From UBA9676 sp036005525 (lineage in GTDB: Bacteria; Actinomycetota; Actinomycetes; Streptosporangiales; Streptosporangiaceae), in NCBI GenBank assembly GCA_036005525.1, contig DASYQM010000108.1, forward strand, positions 1 to 27,277: a stretch of DNA of 27,277 bases, given 5' to 3'. Of the stretch, positions 24,871-27,277 are shown piece by piece. The notes beneath the pieces are model-generated. The model saw only the letters and a program-made list of their open reading frames with translations. It ran no database searches and was not told the origin of the DNA. Within the stretch, counting starts at the first letter, position 1, and every line of letters starts with the position of its first letter. Both the position numbers and the translations under genes were made by a program.

Positions 24871-25052
24871 ACCAGCCTGAACGGCAGGCTGAGCGCTCGC
24901 TCGTATCCGTCCGCTACCCGTCCGAATCCGTCCCCTCAAGTTGCACGGTTAGTAGCAGGGGCGGAACAGCTCCCACAGACCGCGCCCCGCTGCGAGGCGA
25001 TCGCTGGCATGATCAGCCGAGCCGTGCGGCACGGCCCCGTGCGGACCGCGTG

Positions 25053-25100
25053 ATGGACACCGACGACATCGACCCGGACACGGGCGAGCAGGAGGACTGA
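25053..25100 (+). CDS. possible 15-aa micro-ORF or C-terminal gene end
   Basis: ATG 25053 encodes a very acidic peptide, MDTDDIDPDTGEQED, stopping one base before the next gene's ATG, so its end overlaps that gene's GGAGG ribosome site. It may be a coupled leader peptide or the tail of a longer reading frame whose start cannot be fixed. Confidence 0.3.
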   Translation: MDTDDIDPDTGEQED

Positions 25101-25101
25101 G

Positions 25102-25368
25102 ATGTCAGGCCGACCACACCGCCGCCGCCAGGGCCCGGCAGCTGAGCACCGGGCCGACTGGTGGCGCGGTGAGATCGCCACGGCGGCTACGCCAGCCGAG
25201 CAGTACCACCACGTCCACCGCTGGCTGCACGCTGTCACCCGCCGCGCCGATCAGCTCGACCGGGATGCCGCGTTCACCTCAGCGGCCCGTGCCGTCGCCG
25301 CGGTCGCTGCCGAGCTGGAGCGCAAGACCGCCCGCCCTGGCGCAACGGAAGGCCCGCAAGATGACTGA
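25102..25368 (+). CDS. hypothetical element protein (88 aa)
   Basis: A basic N-terminus (RPHRRRQGP) is followed by helices rich in Ala, Arg and His (EQYHHVHRWLHAVTRRADQL, AARAVAAVAAELERK). GGAGG lies 7 nt before ATG 25102. The gene overlaps the next one by 8 nt. I do not recognise a function; short helical proteins like this are typical passengers of actinomycete integrative-conjugative elements. Confidence 0.6.
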   Translation: MSGRPHRRRQGPAAEHRADWWRGEIATAATPAEQYHHVHRWLHAVTRRADQLDRDAAFTSAARAVAAVAAELERKTARPGATEGPQDD

Positions 25369-25801
25369 GCGTAGCGGCCCGCCGGGCCACGTAGGGAGCC
25401 TCCCGCAGCTGCCCGATCTCAGCCCGCGAACCGGATCCGGTACCCCCAACGCGCAGCCGTCCACACGCGCGAGGGAGGCCAGCTCCCGGCCCACCCGCCA
25501 GGCCTCCAGTGACGCTGCGTCACGATCGGGGCTGCCCGGCTGGCTAACGGGGTTCCTTCTGGTGACCGAGTTCGTCATGCTCTGGAATACCGCCCCGCCG
25601 TCGCTGGCCGAGACCTGGCAGATGCACTCCCGGTCAGCCCGCTACTTCGAGGCGGGGTGGATCCGGTACCCGAGGTATGCCTGGGGCTGCTTCCACGCCG
25701 CCCTGGGAGCGGTGCTCTTGTTCACCGTCTGGGCGCTGCAGACCGTGCCCAGGGCGCTGCTCTTCGCCGCAGCCATCGCGCTCACGGTCTGGCTGCTCTG
25801 A
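25361..25801 (+). CDS. small membrane protein of a mobile element (146 aa)
   Basis: A Pro/Ser/Arg-rich cytoplasmic N-terminus (about 58 aa) precedes three hydrophobic segments: 60-78 (WLTGFLLVTEFVMLW), 107-126 (AWGCFHAALGAVLLFTVWAL) and 130-146 to the end (RALLFAAAIALTVWLL). ATG 25361 overlaps the preceding stop, so the pair is translationally coupled. The layout resembles small spread-type membrane proteins of Streptomyces integrative elements; exact identity is unknown. Confidence 0.6.
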   Translation: MTERSGPPGHVGSLPQLPDLSPRTGSGTPNAQPSTRAREASSRPTRQASSDAASRSGLPGWLTGFLLVTEFVMLWNTAPPSLAETWQMHSRSARYFEAGWIRYPRYAWGCFHAALGAVLLFTVWALQTVPRALLFAAAIALTVWLL

Positions 25802-25848
25802 GAGCCGCGAGGCAGGACTCGGCTCGGCTGCCGCGCTGCGGCGCTCTG

Positions 25849-25965
25849 GTGCGGGCCGCTCAGCCGCTCCCGCAGCCGCCGCCCGTGATCGAGCAAGTGC
25901 CGGACATCCGCCTCCATCTACGTGGCTGGCGCACCGGGGACGGCACCCACCGCGCGTACTGCTAG
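25849..25965 (+). CDS. possible short ORF (38 aa)
   Basis: An open frame with GC-rich third positions ends at TAG 25963-25965 and encodes PPPVIEQVPDIRLHLRGWRT followed by GDGTHRAYC. GTG 25849 is the best in-frame start but lacks a ribosome site. It may be a small element gene or chance. Confidence 0.25.
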   Translation: MRAAQPLPQPPPVIEQVPDIRLHLRGWRTGDGTHRAYC

Positions 25966-25986
25966 AGACAAGCCGTCCTAGTGGTC

Positions 25987-26202
25987 TCAGGGCACCCATT
26001 GACCCACTGTGAAGTCGGGATTCCAGAGGCTAAGGGGCCAGAAGAGGATCGAGATGAAGTACTGAACCCAGCTATGGAGCGCCCCTACACTGAACGCCGC
26101 CGTCGGCAAATGGGGAGGCGCGGTGTTGACAAAGACCCCGACCAAAATGTAGATCACGATGACAATGCCCCTTGAGCTGAAAAGGGTTCTTAGGTAGACC
26201 AT
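25987..26202 (-). CDS. small two-span membrane protein (71 aa)
   Basis: GGAGGT lies 9 nt before ATG 26202. Two hydrophobic segments (IVIVIYILVGVFVNT and SWVQYFISILFWPLSLW) are joined by a short loop, with a basic start. The composition is AT-richer than chromosomal neighbours. Proteins of this type occur in actinomycete element cargo; the function is unknown. It is the last of a likely minus-strand set with the zinc-ribbon gene. Confidence 0.7.
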   Translation of the reverse strand: MVYLRTLFSSRGIVIVIYILVGVFVNTAPPHLPTAAFSVGALHSWVQYFISILFWPLSLWNPDFTVGQWVP

Positions 26203-26208
26203 CTCAGT

Positions 26209-26520
26209 TCACCTCCTCTCTGCGGACGCTGGAACGGCTGCGTGATCTAGCCGTCGGCAAGGACTCAGCTGCCTCACGGCAACGCTGAGGCACCCATCCT
26301 CCACAACCGAGACCTCACATGGCACTTGCAGCAGGATAGTTGGCACGCTCCCATCCGCCACGTTGACACCCCGGGCAATCACCACTGAAGCCAGATCTCC
26401 ATCAGCCCGGAGGACCAGGCAGAAGCGCTGCTTGTTGCGCTGTGGATAAGCCTGGCATACTGCTGCCGGGCTCCAGCCCAGGAAGCGCTCATGCGCCCCT
26501 GCCGGGCGATTTATCGCCGC
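26209..26520 (-). CDS. possible gene without a clear start (about 100 aa)
   Basis: The frame between the zinc-ribbon gene and the small membrane protein reads HERFLGWSPAAVCQAYPQRN, then FCLVLRADGDLASVVIARG and ILLQVPCEVSVVEDGCLSV. Its alternating strand pattern looks like real protein, and its stop sits inside the next gene's ribosome site, as in an operon. No ATG or GTG in this frame lies after the zinc-ribbon stop; an ATG near 26493 is one frame off, so a frameshift or a non-standard start is possible. Confidence 0.35.
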   Translation of the reverse strand, partial: AAINRPAGAHERFLGWSPAAVCQAYPQRNKQRFCLVLRADGDLASVVIARGVNVADGSVPTILLQVPCEVSVVEDGCLSVAVRQLSPCRRLDHAAVPASAERR

Positions 26521-26527
26521 TCCCAGG

Positions 26528-26773
26528 TCACTTGCGACGCGGCCTCCCCGTTGCACCGATGTCGAAGCCCATAGCACGCAGGCCCCCCACACCGATGCGC
26601 TCCCGCCGCCCGGCTCCGCCACACTTGCGGCACGCACGGAACGAGCCAGGGAATAGCGAGCCACGGTGCCGCCCCTGGCCTTTGCACACACTGCACCTCG
26701 CCAGCGGGTGAAGCAAGAGCGATCCGACCCAAAGAGCCCCGACCGCCACCGCCACGACCACAAGCCCACTCAT
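26528..26773 (-). CDS. membrane-anchored DnaJ-like zinc-ribbon protein (81 aa)
   Basis: A 20-residue transmembrane N-terminus (MSGLVVVAVAVGALWVGSLL) is followed by two CxxCxGxG modules: CSVCKGQG (Cys27, Cys30) and CRKCGGAG (Cys48, Cys51). These should bind one zinc, as in DnaJ central domains, then a basic tail (GRPRRK). Proteins with this exact plan are frequent in actinomycete integrative-conjugative elements. GAGAGGGAAG lies upstream of ATG 26773. The role is unknown, possibly assembly of a membrane complex. Confidence 0.75.
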   Translation of the reverse strand: MSGLVVVAVAVGALWVGSLLLHPLARCSVCKGQGRHRGSLFPGSFRACRKCGGAGRRERIGVGGLRAMGFDIGATGRPRRK

Positions 26774-26854
26774 ATGTCGATCTTCCCTCTCACCGCCGGG
26801 CGTGCCAAGCACATGCGGTGCCGTGGCGCCAGTTGCTCGAACCGCCTCAATGGC

Positions 26855-27133
26855 ATGGTGGCATGGCAGGAGCGCCCAGCTCCTGCGGGCGCCGGGGCAG
26901 TTGGCCTGGTGAAGCTGCTCGCGCTCAGGGACGGATTGCGGGCAGACGCGGCCCGCGCCACGCCCCCGCTTCTGCCGAAGATGGTGCGGGCCGCCCTGCC
27001 GCTCCCGGAGGCATGGCGCGCGATCGAGCGGCCGGCCGTGCACCTGCACTTTCACGGTGTGAACGCTGAGGACGTGGCCGCAATCATCCGCCAGCAGCAG
27101 CCCGCCGCCCAGCCAGCCATCGAGGAGGACTGA
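26855..27133 (+). CDS. hypothetical element protein (92 aa)
   Basis: The C-terminal half PEAWRAIERPAVHLHFHGVN, then AEDVAAIIRQQQ, is typical of short proteins from actinomycete integrative elements. The N-terminal half has a Leu/Ala-rich helix (GLVKLLALRDGLRADAA). The frame is open upstream, with ATGs also at 26774 and 26813; 26855 is chosen because it leaves room for a promoter between this gene and the divergent zinc-ribbon gene, but no ribosome site decides it. Confidence 0.55.
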   Translation: MVAWQERPAPAGAGAVGLVKLLALRDGLRADAARATPPLLPKMVRAALPLPEAWRAIERPAVHLHFHGVNAEDVAAIIRQQQPAAQPAIEED

Positions 27134-27179
27134 CCCAGGTTGCTGGGCCTGCCAGCGGTCACGGTGAGAGGCTCACACC

Positions 27180-27277
27180 ATGACGACCACCAACCACTAC
27201 GGGGAAGCCCGGGACATGCTGCAAAGGACGGACCGCCGCTCCGCTACCAGCCAGCATGACCTCGCCGCAGCGCAAGT
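27180..27277 (+). CDS. element gene start, truncated by the window
   Basis: ATG 27180 follows GAGAGG by 8 nt and begins MTTTNHYGEARDMLQRTDRR, with an SQHDLAAAQ continuation. The MTTxxHYxEAxxxL opening is common in small proteins of Streptomyces-type integrative-conjugative elements, usually near replication and transfer genes. The gene runs off the right edge. Confidence 0.6.
   Translation, partial: MTTTNHYGEARDMLQRTDRRSATSQHDLAAAQ

Noticed and set aside
1..27277. CRISPR array, rRNA genes, complete insertion sequence
   Set aside because: No regularly spaced identical repeats, no rRNA-like sequence and no element with paired terminal repeats and an intact transposase were found.

Overview
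This is a high-GC window with GC-rich third codon positions, GTG and TTG starts, and mycothiol-era protein families (a DUF664/DinB protein, an LLM-class flavin oxidoreductase, a LAL-type LuxR regulator and integrative-element genes of Streptomyces type). It fits a soil actinomycete, perhaps of a Streptosporangiales-like lineage. No rRNA, complete tRNA or CRISPR array was seen.

Layout. (1) 0.1-2.4 kb: a TetR repressor and an FAD-dependent aromatic monooxygenase on the minus strand, with a dyad operator in front. (2) 2.5-7.7 kb: single stress or unknown genes: a DinB-like thiol transferase, a small conserved protein behind three 21-bp tandem repeats, a DUF2278 (YukJ-like) protein fused to a lamin-tail domain followed by a TOPRIM/OLD-like protein, a GNAT acetyltransferase and an unrecognised protein. 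(3) 7.7-13.1 kb: a gene graveyard with relics of an IS5-type transposase, a short-chain dehydrogenase, an alpha/beta hydrolase and a membrane protein. Between them lie intact genes: a small protein, a PQQ-type beta-propeller lipoprotein, an LLM oxidoreductase and a 59-aa protein. (4) 13.2-17.8 kb: a plus-strand operon, DUF4331 surface protein - TPR protein - NicO-type nickel/cobalt transporter, with calcium-loop-like motifs in the first and third proteins and a very strong hairpin between the first two genes. (5) 18.1-24.7 kb: a minus-strand operon of four overlapping genes: glutamate-cysteine ligase, glutathione synthetase (GshB), MAPEG-family membrane protein and MFS exporter. It is divergent from a large LAL/LuxR regulator that carries a frameshift; a shared 100-bp intergenic region holds three helically phased GTAC repeats. 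(6) 24.7-27.3 kb: small genes typical of actinomycete integrative-conjugative elements.

The most notable content is the compact glutathione module in a lineage that normally uses mycothiol. It is bracketed by two diverged copies of a paired, tRNA-3'-end-like sequence (17.85-17.97 and 24.71-24.83 kb) in the same orientation. Together with the element-type genes to the right, this suggests successive insertion of mobile islands next to a tRNA gene, probably tRNA-Leu. Several single-base frameshifts (near 8.70, 12.11, 12.15 and 22.36 kb) show decay, or in the regulator's case possibly a sequence error.
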